From NCBI RefSeq assembly GCF_004120195.1, contig NZ_SCHN01000012.1:62001-126000 (forward strand): a stretch of 64,000 nucleotides of DNA. Reading direction: 5' to 3'. Shown here one piece after another: positions 1 through 8,464 of this stretch. A model generated the notes under the pieces. The model worked only from the letters and a program-made list of their open reading frames with translations. It searched no databases and was not told the origin of the DNA. The position numbers were made by a program, and so were the translations under genes. Origin of the DNA: Enterovibrio baiacu. Its GTDB lineage: Bacteria; Pseudomonadota; Gammaproteobacteria; Enterobacterales; Vibrionaceae. Position 1 is the stretch's first letter; every line of letters starts with the position of its first letter.

Positions 1-36
1 GCAGGTATCGCAGCAGGTATGCGCAATACTGGATAA
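1..36 (+). CDS. ppc: Phosphoenolpyruvate carboxylase, C-terminal end only
   Basis: The first 11 codons and a TAA stop read AGIAAGMRNTG, the characteristic carboxy terminus of PEP carboxylase, which makes oxaloacetate from phosphoenolpyruvate and bicarbonate. The C-terminal Gly is part of the active-site region in this family. The rest of the gene lies off the left edge. Its place just before aphA and the methionine genes matches Vibrio gene order, which supports the call despite the short stretch. Confidence 0.85.
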   Translation, partial: AGIAAGMRNTG

Positions 37-60
37 ATGAGAAATTGTTCCAAAAATAAG

Positions 61-87
61 AAAGGCTGCATTCTTGCAGCCTTTTTT
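61..87 (+). terminator. Rho-independent terminator of ppc
   Basis: A 7 bp GC-rich stem (64-70 with 75-81), loop TTCT, is followed by six T residues, 25 bases after the ppc stop. Confidence 0.9.
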
Positions 88-119
88 ATTTTCCGTGCGT
101 CTTTTTCCATTGTTGTCGC

Positions 120-137
120 ATTGATAATGTTATTAAT
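120..137. promoter_or_regulatory. Candidate HapR/LuxR-family operator of aphA
   Basis: ATTGATAATGTTATTAAT is an 18 bp inverted repeat with one mismatched pair (half-sites ATTGATAA and TTATTAAT). It resembles the Vibrio LuxR/HapR/SmcR consensus, which has ATTGATAA-type half-sites. HapR is known to repress aphA from an upstream site in V. cholerae. Function here is inferred from similarity and position. Confidence 0.6.
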
Positions 138-234
138 ATGTTGAAGTGCTTAGACGATGTGCATACATAGCGCATCGCATGGCCGCGACGACGGTAAATA
201 ACCGTTCTAATTCCCACGTACTATGTCTTTTTCA

Positions 235-295
235 GTATCCGCACCATTTTTGGATACGACGTTGGCAAGGGGCATGGCGAGGGTAATTGGATACG
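235..295. repeat. Three GGATAC/GTATCC elements upstream of aphA
   Basis: GTATCC at 235-240 is inverted relative to GGATAC at 252-257, and the longer TTGGATACG occurs at 250-258 and again at 287-295, a 37 bp period. They lie 95-155 bases before the aphA start. A binding site for an unidentified regulator is possible; chance is not excluded. Confidence 0.35.
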
Positions 296-389
296 TTTCG
301 ATCCGCCCAGTTTTGTGGAATAAACAAACTCGCCAAAGAGCGACATCCCAGGGCACCGGATCGTCTTTTTATGATTTTGGATAGAAGAG

Positions 390-962
390 ATGTCACTACC
401 ACACGTAATTCTCACGGTACTAAGTCACCGGGATGCTACTGGTTACGATATAACCAAAGAGTTTTCTAACGCCATCGGTCAATTCTGGAAAGCCAGCCAC
501 CAGCAAGTGTATCGCGAACTTAATAAGCTCGCAGATATGGGCGCTGTTAGCTGCAAACTCGAACCTCAAGACGGCAAACCTGATCGCAAAGTCTATTCCA
601 TCACGGACATCGGCAGACAAAGTTTGTATGAGTGGTTCTTGTTACCCGCTAAACACCCAACTGACCGCGATGAAGTGTCTGCAAAGCTTCTGACTTGCAG
701 CCTTTTTGAACCCGCACCTATGATTCAACATATGCATGCATTGATCGATGAGTCGCGCCTCCAGCTAAGCCAATATCGCGATCTGGAAAAGAATCACTAC
801 GCTGATTCTGCGCTTCTAACGCGAGATGGACGCCTTGAGCGCCTGACGCTACGTCGAAACATTTTGCGTAAGGAAGCTTGGTTAACGTGGGCTGAAGAAG
901 TATTGATTGAACTAAACGCCATGGAAGCCTCTGTGCTAGAACCTAAGTTGGCCATGCGTTAA
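390..962 (+). CDS. aphA: PadR-family transcriptional regulator AphA
   Basis: AphA is the low-cell-density master regulator of quorum sensing and virulence in vibrios. It is a PadR-family winged-helix protein that dimerises through a C-terminal antiparallel coiled coil. The N-terminus (SLPHVILTVLSHRDATGYDI) and the FWKASHQQVYREL and GKPDRKVYSIT segments are near-identical to Vibrio AphA as I recall it. At 190 residues it is about ten longer than the V. cholerae protein. An AGAAG ribosome site lies just before ATG. It stands alone between its own control region and a terminator. The alternative, a generic PadR regulator, is unlikely given the sequence and the ppc neighbour. Confidence 0.93.
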   Translation: MSLPHVILTVLSHRDATGYDITKEFSNAIGQFWKASHQQVYRELNKLADMGAVSCKLEPQDGKPDRKVYSITDIGRQSLYEWFLLPAKHPTDRDEVSAKLLTCSLFEPAPMIQHMHALIDESRLQLSQYRDLEKNHYADSALLTRDGRLERLTLRRNILRKEAWLTWAEEVLIELNAMEASVLEPKLAMR

Positions 963-982
963 GTCATATTCACTACCCACAA

Positions 983-1009
983 AAAAAACCGTCGTTATCG
1001 ACGGTTTTT
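983..1009. terminator. Terminator between aphA and metF
   Basis: A perfect 9 bp stem (986-994 with 999-1007), loop TTAT, is flanked by A and T tracts, so it can act on both converging transcripts. Confidence 0.9.
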
Positions 1010-1081
1010 CTTTTTCTGCAGTCCACCCAAAGTATTCATTCGGGCCAGCCTTCTTTAATTCGATGTATTGCTGAGCGGGTA

Positions 1082-1990
<909 letters not shown>

Positions 1991-2028
1991 CTACACAGCC
2001 GATAATTCCTTATGACGAACTTCCATTT

Positions 2029-2052
2029 AGCCGTCTATATGTCTAGATGATG
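2029..2052. promoter_or_regulatory. MetJ box array upstream of metF
   Basis: Three adjacent 8-mers (AGCCGTCT, ATATGTCT, AGATGATG) match the AGACGTCT met box, the first two well and the third poorly. MetJ binds tandem 8 bp boxes cooperatively. They begin 57 bases before the metF start codon. Confidence 0.75.
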
Positions 2053-2126
2053 TCTTGCGAACATATCAAAGTCAACTTGGTTTAGTTGAATTTTCTTCAT
2101 GTTGATCATCATGATTTTTCAAAAAG

Positions 2127-2158
2127 AAAAAAGCGGAGGGGCTAACCTCCGCTTTTAT
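2127..2158 (-). terminator. Terminator of the metBL operon
   Basis: An 11 bp stem (2129-2139 with 2146-2156) is followed on the minus strand by a run of T. It sits 55 bases after the metL stop and before the metF control region. Confidence 0.88.
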
Positions 2159-2210
2159 GCTTGATCCTTATCGCCATTTAAACCTTGTTCTGCAACAAGT
2201 TTAAAGTCCG

Positions 2211-4652
2211 CTAAAGCAAAGACGCGATTCGGTTCAAATCTGATAGCAATGCACCGGCGGTAACGTCTCGCCCTGCGCCAGGGCCTCGGATCACCAAAGG
2301 GTTCTCTCGATACCATTGGCTCTCAATCGCGAAGATATTGTCACACGGCAACAAGTTCGCCAGAGGATGCTCGTCAGAAACCACCTCTAAGCCAACACGC
2401 GCCTTTCCATCACGCGTGAAACGCGCGACATAACGAAGGACACCCTTTTCTTTTTTTGCATCTTCTAGCCACTCAGACAGCGTGCTGTCCAATGCTTGGC
2501 TTTGATCAAAAAATGCATCAAGCGACAAATCCATCAATGCGTCAGGCACCAGTGATTGCACGCGCACTTGCTCTGGTTCAATCGTTAGCCCGGATTCGCG
2601 TGCCAAAATCACCAGTTTACGCATCACATCAGCACCGCTGAGATCTTCACGTGGATCAGGTTCTGTTAATCCTTGCTGCCACGCTTGCTCAAGCAAGTCA
2701 CTGAACGCCACTTCACCGTTGTATTGCTGGAATAGCCAAGACAAGGTGCCAGAGAAGATGCCGGATAAGGCGATGATTTGATCGCCACTCTCGCGCAGAT
2801 CTCGAACGGTATGGTTCACAGGAAGCCCTGCGCCTACCGTCGCGTTATACAGCCAATGGCGGCCTGTTTTCGCAAACGCGTCTTGTACCCTGTGGTATTC
2901 CGTCCCACTGGCAGAACCCGCGACTTTATTCGCAGACACAAGGTGGAAACCGTGCTCCGCCAATTCAGGGTACTGCTTCGACAACGTCGCACTGGCGGTT
3001 ACATCCAGCACAACAACGTCGTCATACGGGTGGTTGAGCAATTGAGAGAGCCAATCGCTGTCTTGATACGGCGCTGAATGCTCTGTGAATGCATCCATCA
3101 CAGTCGCCGGATCGATACCATTGAAATCAATCCACTGGCTGCCACTGTCGAGGACAGAGATCAGCTCGAAGTTCATGCCGTGACGCTTTTCCAATGCGGC
3201 TTTTTGCTCAGCAAACAAATTCAACCAACGACTACCAATGTTGCCTTTACCTAACAGCACAAGGCCAATACGACGCTGTGCTTGAAACAGCGCGCGGTGA
3301 ATCCCTGCCACCAATGCACCCGTGTTTGCTTTGCGCAGCAATGCCGCGATGCTCAGGCCATTTTTAGATTCACTGATAAACTCTATCGGCTGCTCGCGAA
3401 GCTGCTGATAAAATCCGTGGCAGTGAACAGGGTTCCCCGTGACCCCCGCCCCCACGGCAGCCACCAGACTGAACCCTTCGCGCAAACGGATCTCAGCAGG
3501 AATACCGGCATTTTGCAGTTGCTCTAACACGCTATTGACCACTTCTGAGGTGTAAGCGAGTTGAATCCGGTGCTGATCTTCACTGGCGGATGTCGCCAGT
3601 GGTTGCAATTGATTACGTGTCAGCAAGCGTTCTAAATCTAAACGGGCGATTTCAAAATCGTGCGAACGCGGGACATCCAATTGCAACAAGCACACATCAT
3701 CCAGTGATGTGATGATTTTCGCGCCGCGGCCAGAAGCCAATACGCGCTCAATGCGTGTAGAGCCAGATTCCGGTTCGTAGCTACAACGAAGGTTCAAGTC
3801 GATACAACTTTGCGCGACAGGTTGTAGCGTTCGCGTGTGCATCACAGGCGCAGCAAGGCGCGCCAATTCTGCTGCTTCATCAAGGCGAAGCAAAGGCAGT
3901 AAGCAGGCGTCAGTAACGACACGAGGGTCCGCGCTATAAACGCCGGCCACATCGCTCCAAATCGTCACGCGGTTTACATCCGCCAACGCACCAATCAAGG
4001 TGGCGGAGTAATCGGACCCATTGCGTCCAAGTAACACGGTTTCACCCGCACGGTTTTGCGCCATGAATCCGGTGATCACCACACGGTGGTGGTTGTGCTG
4101 CACCAACTGCTCTTTAAGCAGCGGCCAAGAGCTTGCGCGATCCACTTCCGGTTGCGCGGCACGCTCTGCACGCAAAAAAGAGCGCGAGTCCATGCTGACA
4201 GACGGCATACCCATTTGAGTAAGCAGTGCGGGTAAAAGGCGTGAAGACCATACTTCACCAAACCCTTGAGCCCATGCACGTTGCGCCTCAGTTAAACGTG
4301 CTTCAGCCGCTTGTGCCAATACGCTGAAATCTTCATAAAGCGCATCGACCAAGGCTTGCTTCGCATCACCTTCAATCAAGTTTTCAATCAAATCTTGCTG
4401 ATATTTACGCAAGCTTTGCAGGCTTTCATGCGCAAGACGGCCATCTTTCTCTAGAAGGCCTAACCATTCGATTAGACGATTGGTGGTTTTACCTGCAGCA
4501 GAAACCACGACCAAGTCGTCTTCACCGCTGTATTGCTCGAGAATACGAGCCACGCGACGAAAACACGCTGGGTCGGCAAGGCTACTGCCACCAAATTTGT
4601 GTAACTGGCGGGACAGCGAATGCTGTGGGGGGACTACTTCAACCGCGCTCAT
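2211..4652 (-). CDS. metL: Bifunctional aspartokinase II / homoserine dehydrogenase II
   Basis: MetL carries out the first and third steps from aspartate to homoserine, the branch leading to methionine. The 813 residues fit the fused enzyme. The N-terminal aspartokinase starts with the KFGGSSLAD phosphate-binding motif, with the ACT-like linker in the middle and the homoserine dehydrogenase part in the C-terminal half (GKGNIGSRW nucleotide-binding loop; SANKVAGSASG; later RDLRESGD and GADVMRKLVILARESG). Its ATG overlaps the metB stop as TAATG, so the two are translationally coupled. The paralogue ThrA would be in a thr operon and threonine-inhibited; metB linkage decides for MetL. Confidence 0.96.
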   Translation of the reverse strand: MSAVEVVPPQHSLSRQLHKFGGSSLADPACFRRVARILEQYSGEDDLVVVSAAGKTTNRLIEWLGLLEKDGRLAHESLQSLRKYQQDLIENLIEGDAKQALVDALYEDFSVLAQAAEARLTEAQRAWAQGFGEVWSSRLLPALLTQMGMPSVSMDSRSFLRAERAAQPEVDRASSWPLLKEQLVQHNHHRVVITGFMAQNRAGETVLLGRNGSDYSATLIGALADVNRVTIWSDVAGVYSADPRVVTDACLLPLLRLDEAAELARLAAPVMHTRTLQPVAQSCIDLNLRCSYEPESGSTRIERVLASGRGAKIITSLDDVCLLQLDVPRSHDFEIARLDLERLLTRNQLQPLATSASEDQHRIQLAYTSEVVNSVLEQLQNAGIPAEIRLREGFSLVAAVGAGVTGNPVHCHGFYQQLREQPIEFISESKNGLSIAALLRKANTGALVAGIHRALFQAQRRIGLVLLGKGNIGSRWLNLFAEQKAALEKRHGMNFELISVLDSGSQWIDFNGIDPATVMDAFTEHSAPYQDSDWLSQLLNHPYDDVVVLDVTASATLSKQYPELAEHGFHLVSANKVAGSASGTEYHRVQDAFAKTGRHWLYNATVGAGLPVNHTVRDLRESGDQIIALSGIFSGTLSWLFQQYNGEVAFSDLLEQAWQQGLTEPDPREDLSGADVMRKLVILARESGLTIEPEQVRVQSLVPDALMDLSLDAFFDQSQALDSTLSEWLEDAKKEKGVLRYVARFTRDGKARVGLEVVSDEHPLANLLPCDNIFAIESQWYRENPLVIRGPGAGRDVTAGALLSDLNRIASLL

Positions 4653-5815
4653 TACTGATTCTCTCTCACTGTGTCGAATGCATATTTCAGGTCAGCGACC
4701 AAGTCGTTATGATCCTCTAGACCGATAGACAAACGCAATAGGGTTGCGGCGATACCCGCTTCCGCCTGCGCTTCATCAGACATGGCTCTGTGCGTCATCG
4801 AACCAGGGTGAGTCACGAGACTCTCCACACCGCCGAGTGATTCTGCCAACGTGAATAGCTTAAGGGAGCGAAGGAAAAGTTTCAGCTCACTTTCGTTCCC
4901 TTCGAGCTCAAAGCTCAACATACCACCAAAACCTGTTTGTTGTTTCTTCGCAATCTCATGGCCAGGGTGTTCTGGCAGCGATGGATGGTAGATAACACGC
5001 ACCAATGGCTCACTTTGTAAGAAGGCCAGAATCTCTGCGCTGTTTTCTTCATGCTGGCGCATTCTCGCGCTCAAAGTACGTAATCCACGCAGCGTCATGT
5101 AGCTATCAAACGCATTGCCTGTTGCGCCGATACAGTTGCCCCACCATTTCAGTTCGTCAGCCAAGGTCTGGTCTTTGGCAACGACAACACCGCCAACGGT
5201 ATCAGAGTGACCGTTGATGAACTTCGTGGTGGAGTGAACAACAAAGTCAGCGCCTAAGTTAAGTGGCTTTTGAAGCATTGGAGATAAGAAGGTGTTATCC
5301 ACGCCGACCCACGCGCCCACCGCGTGAGCTTGTTGGCAAATTGCTTGCACATCGACCACGCGTAGAAGTGGGTTTGATGGGGTTTCAATCCATACCAGTT
5401 TCGGGCTCTTCGCAAGCGCAGATGCCAAGGCCGCTTCATCCGATTGATCAACAAATTCAATCTTGAATGCCCCTTTTCTCGCGCGCGAATCAAACAGACG
5501 ATACGTGCCACCGTAGCAATCGTGCGGCGCAACAATCAGATCGTCTGGTCCTAATAAAGACAACACCAAATTAATGGCAGACATGCCGCAGTTCGTTACT
5601 ACTGCACCCGCGCCATTTTCTAAATCACAAAGCGCTGTCTCTAGCAGGTTTCGTGTGGGGTTGCCGCCACGCGCATAGTCGTAGGTTGGCACTTCCCCAA
5701 ACTCAGGGAATTCGTAATTAGTAGAAAGATAGATAGGAGGAACCACTGACTGGTATTGTGAATCTGTAGTGATACCAGTGCGGACGGCGATGGTGGCTGA
5801 CTTCTTGTCGCTCAT
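4652..5815 (-). CDS. metB: Cystathionine gamma-synthase
   Basis: MetB is a PLP enzyme that joins O-succinylhomoserine and cysteine to cystathionine in methionine synthesis. The HSTTKFINGHSDTVGG segment holds the Schiff-base lysine, and YDYARGGNPTRNLLE is the N-terminal family motif. The start is set at the ATG at 5815, with AGGGAAG upstream, giving 387 residues as in E. coli; a 17-codon upstream extension would run into the leader. It is first in a two-gene operon with metL and diverges from metJ across a five-box MetJ operator. Confidence 0.95.
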   Translation of the reverse strand: MSDKKSATIAVRTGITTDSQYQSVVPPIYLSTNYEFPEFGEVPTYDYARGGNPTRNLLETALCDLENGAGAVVTNCGMSAINLVLSLLGPDDLIVAPHDCYGGTYRLFDSRARKGAFKIEFVDQSDEAALASALAKSPKLVWIETPSNPLLRVVDVQAICQQAHAVGAWVGVDNTFLSPMLQKPLNLGADFVVHSTTKFINGHSDTVGGVVVAKDQTLADELKWWGNCIGATGNAFDSYMTLRGLRTLSARMRQHEENSAEILAFLQSEPLVRVIYHPSLPEHPGHEIAKKQQTGFGGMLSFELEGNESELKLFLRSLKLFTLAESLGGVESLVTHPGSMTHRAMSDEAQAEAGIAATLLRLSIGLEDHNDLVADLKYAFDTVRENQ

Positions 5816-5885
5816 AGGTGCTTCCCTGTAAAAAATGCGTGCGGAATATGTTTGAATTATGTTCAACCTTAAACATTCGAGACTA

Positions 5886-5925
5886 AGACGTCAACACTTC
5901 TAGACGTCTATATGTCTTTACATGT
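5886..5925. promoter_or_regulatory. MetJ operator of five tandem met boxes between metB and metJ
   Basis: Five consecutive 8-mers read AGACGTCA, ACACTTCT, AGACGTCT, ATATGTCT and TTACATGT. The central box is the exact consensus palindrome and the outer ones decay. This serves the divergent metBL and metJ promoters, giving SAM-dependent repression and autoregulation of metJ. Confidence 0.92.
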
Positions 5926-6023
5926 AGCGGTTAATATCGCTAAAATTTATGTTCATCCAACCTGGGCGATTGCTTCCGGCGTTGACTGCGATTTGAGAAT
6001 TGAACTGCTTATGAAGGTGAACG

Positions 6024-6341
6024 ATGGCAGACTGGAATGGCGAATATATTAACCCTTACGCCGAGCACGGTAAAAAGAAAGAACAAGTAAAGAAGATCAC
6101 CGTCTCTATCCCGCTGAAAGTGTTAAAGATTCTGACAGATGAACGTACTCGTCGTCAGGTGAATAATTTGCGCCACGCCACCAACAGTGAACTGCTGTGT
6201 GAAGCATTTTTGCATGCTTACACTGGTCAACCACTGCCCACGGATGATGATATTCGCAAGGACAAAGGCGACAGCGTGCCTGCGGAAGCAAAGCGCATTA
6301 TGAAAGAACTGGGTATCGAGTTTAACGAAGAAGAATATTAA
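6024..6341 (+). CDS. metJ: Methionine regulon repressor MetJ
   Basis: MetJ is a ribbon-helix-helix repressor that binds met boxes when loaded with S-adenosylmethionine. The 105 residues equal the E. coli length. [23 protein letters not shown] contains the DNA-contacting beta strand, and [26 protein letters not shown] is the conserved helix-loop region. GAAGGTGAACG precedes ATG. It is transcribed divergently from metBL and followed by a terminator. Targets visible here are metBL, metF and itself. Confidence 0.97.
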   Translation: MADWNGEYINPYAEHGKKKEQVKKITVSIPLKVLKILTDERTRRQVNNLRHATNSELLCEAFLHAYTGQPLPTDDDIRKDKGDSVPAEAKRIMKELGIEFNEEEY

Positions 6342-6360
6342 TTTCGTTAGCAGAATGACA

Positions 6361-6389
6361 AAAAACCAGCCAATTGGCTGGTTTTTTTT
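6361..6389. terminator. Terminator between metJ and the malic enzyme gene
   Basis: A perfect 9 bp stem (6363-6371 with 6376-6384), loop AATT, has T and A tracts on both sides, serving both converging genes. Confidence 0.9.
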
Positions 6390-6455
6390 ATTTAAAAGAA
6401 AACGGTACTATTTTCCTTTCAAGGTACTACGTAAGAATTATGCGTCGATAAACGC

Positions 6456-7706
6456 TTATTTATCTTCCATGTAGTTTTCTGGCATCTCGATACGTGACAC
6501 ACCAGATTCCACCGCAGCAATCGCAACAGCTTTAGCAACGCGTGGCAGAAGACGTGGGTCCATCGGCTTCGGAATGATGTAATCAACACCAAAGCTCAAA
6601 GCATCAACACGTGCCGCTTTCAATACTTCTGCTGGTACAGGCTCTTTTGCCAGTGAACGGATCGCTTCAACGGCTGCTAACTTCATTTCGTCATTGATGC
6701 GGCTTGCACGTACATCCAGCGCGCCACGGAAAATGAACGGGAAACAAAGTACGTTGTTCACTTGGTTCGGGTAATCCGAACGGCCTGTACCCATGATCAA
6801 ATCGTCACGCACTTGGTGTGCAAGCTCAGGTTTGATTTCTGGATCAGGGTTTGAACACGCAAACACAATGGGCTTTTCAGCCATAAGTTTCAACGCTTCT
6901 GGTGGCAACAAGTCTGGACCTGACACACCCAAGAAAATGTCGGCACCTTCAATCACATCTTCAAGCGTACGCTTGTCGGTGTTGTTCGCAAACAGTTGCT
7001 TGTATTCGTTGATGTCATCACGGCGCGTGTGAATAACGCCTTTACGGTCCAGCATGTAAATCTTTTCACGCTGCGCGCCACACTTGATCAACAGCTCCAT
7101 ACACGCAACCGCCGCTGCGCCTGCACCCAAACACACGACAACCGCATCTTCGATGTTTTTGCCTTGCAGCTCCAAGGCATTCAACATGCCCGCCGCGGTC
7201 ACAATCGCGGTGCCGTGCTGGTCATCGTGGAAAACTGGGACATGGCAACGTTCGATCAACTGCTTTTCGATTTCAAAACAATCAGGTGCTTTGATGTCTT
7301 CAAGGTTGATGCCGCCAAAGGTGTCAGAGATGTTGGCAACCGTGTCGACAAACTCTTCAATGGTGCGGTGCTTTACTTCGATATCAATGGAATCGAGACC
7401 CGCGAAGCGTTTAAACAGTAACGCTTTGCCTTCCATCACAGGTTTTGATGCAAGTGGACCCAAGTTACCTAGGCCAAGGATTGCAGTACCGTTTGAAATC
7501 ACGGCAACCATGTTACCTTTCGCTGTGTATTTATAAACATTATCAGCATCTTGTGCGATTTCACGAACGGGCTCTGCCACACCAGGGCTGTACGCCAACG
7601 CCAGATCTTCCACGGTATCAGCCGGCTTGGTAAGTTCTACCGAAATTTTACCTGGCACTGGATAGGCGTGATAGTCCAGAGCCTGTTGGCGTTTGTCTTC
7701 AGACAT
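6456..7706 (-). CDS. Malic enzyme, short form without phosphotransacetylase domain
   Basis: The enzyme decarboxylates malate to pyruvate with NAD(P). The 416-residue product has the malic N-terminal domain (LALAYSPGVAEP; VFHDDQHGTAIV with catalytic Asp residues) and the NAD-binding domain (VVCLGAGAAAVACMELL; VFACSNPDPEIKPE). It resembles the N-terminal half of E. coli MaeB but lacks the PTA-like C-terminal domain, as in other vibrios. GAAATAACAAC precedes ATG. A gene in this position, next to metJ and rpmE, occurs in V. cholerae. Cofactor preference cannot be read from the sequence with certainty, so no symbol is given. Confidence 0.92.
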   Translation of the reverse strand: MSEDKRQQALDYHAYPVPGKISVELTKPADTVEDLALAYSPGVAEPVREIAQDADNVYKYTAKGNMVAVISNGTAILGLGNLGPLASKPVMEGKALLFKRFAGLDSIDIEVKHRTIEEFVDTVANISDTFGGINLEDIKAPDCFEIEKQLIERCHVPVFHDDQHGTAIVTAAGMLNALELQGKNIEDAVVVCLGAGAAAVACMELLIKCGAQREKIYMLDRKGVIHTRRDDINEYKQLFANNTDKRTLEDVIEGADIFLGVSGPDLLPPEALKLMAEKPIVFACSNPDPEIKPELAHQVRDDLIMGTGRSDYPNQVNNVLCFPFIFRGALDVRASRINDEMKLAAVEAIRSLAKEPVPAEVLKAARVDALSFGVDYIIPKPMDPRLLPRVAKAVAIAAVESGVSRIEMPENYMEDK

Positions 7707-7938
7707 GTTGTTATTTCCTGATTGTATTTATCGTCATTGGTTAAAAACCTTGCCGCGTTAACGATCTCGCAAGCGAAGAGATCAATCCGAAGCAAGTTCA
7801 GGGCGAGAACATCCCTACCCTAAATGTAATCGTAAAATGTTAACGCAGTGAGAATTTCAGAACCACCCAATTCAACGGTTATTATTAATTAGTATCTATA
7901 GTGATTTATGGGACGGGTATTACATGCCGAAATGGCAT

Positions 7939-7972
7939 AAAAAAAGGGAGGTGCTTTCGCACCTCCCTTTTT
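7939..7972 (-). terminator. Terminator of rpmE
   Basis: A 9 bp GC-rich stem (7946-7954 with 7959-7967), loop TTTC, with A/T tracts on both sides, lies just after rpmE on the minus strand. Confidence 0.9.
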
Positions 7973-7987
7973 ATTGTCTCTGCAATA

Positions 7988-8200
7988 TTACTTGCTAGAC
8001 AGAGCGCCAAAACGCTTGTTGAAGCGATCAACACGGCCGCCAGTGTCAACAACACGTTGCTTACCAGTGTAGAATGGGTGGCACTTGTCACATACGTCCA
8101 GGTTGATGTCTTTACCTAGAGTAGTGTTGAATTCAAAAGTGTTGCCGCATGAACATTTCGCAGTTACTGCAGCGTATTCTGGATGGATACCAGCTTTCAT
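7988..8200 (-). CDS. rpmE: 50S ribosomal protein L31, zinc-binding type
   Basis: L31 bridges the large and small ribosomal subunits. The start at 8200 (MKAGIHPEY) with AGAGG upstream gives 70 residues, the usual length; a longer reading frame upstream has no family match. Cysteines in CSCG and VCDKCHPFY form the zinc site of the C+ form, in contrast to the zinc-free YkgM form. In other bacteria loss of zinc shifts cells to the C- paralogue under Zur; no second copy lies in this window. It diverges from priA. Confidence 0.96.
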   Translation of the reverse strand: MKAGIHPEYAAVTAKCSCGNTFEFNTTLGKDINLDVCDKCHPFYTGKQRVVDTGGRVDRFNKRFGALSSK

Positions 8201-8464
8201 AGGGATAACCTCTAATATAAGGCCGTGTCGCTCTCCCGAGCCTATCGGGCACCACACGTCGTTAACAAACAAATTGTAAGGCGCGAAATTCTAATCAAGG
8301 AGACCTAGGATCGCAACTTTTTTGTTCAATTCATTTCAAGGCCAAGGATTGCACTGCTTCAGCACCTTGATTCAAAAAGAATATACTTTCGTCCTTTGCG
8401 CACCTGTTTCCCATAGGTACACTGTTCCTATGACGAGTCTCTTACTACGCAGCCTTTACACCTC

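Larger units (their letters stand above)
88..389. other. Long control region upstream of aphA
   Basis: About 300 bases with no convincing gene separate the ppc terminator from aphA. The region carries a near-palindromic LuxR/HapR-like site (120-137) and three GGATAC/GTATCC hexamers (235-295). The length suits a heavily regulated promoter, as known for Vibrio aphA. A reading frame running into aphA from about 287 looks like chance. Confidence 0.6.

Noticed and set aside
287-469. Small plus-strand frame overlapping the aphA start
   Set aside because: No ribosome site, no homology recognised, and it runs through the aphA control region out of frame with aphA.
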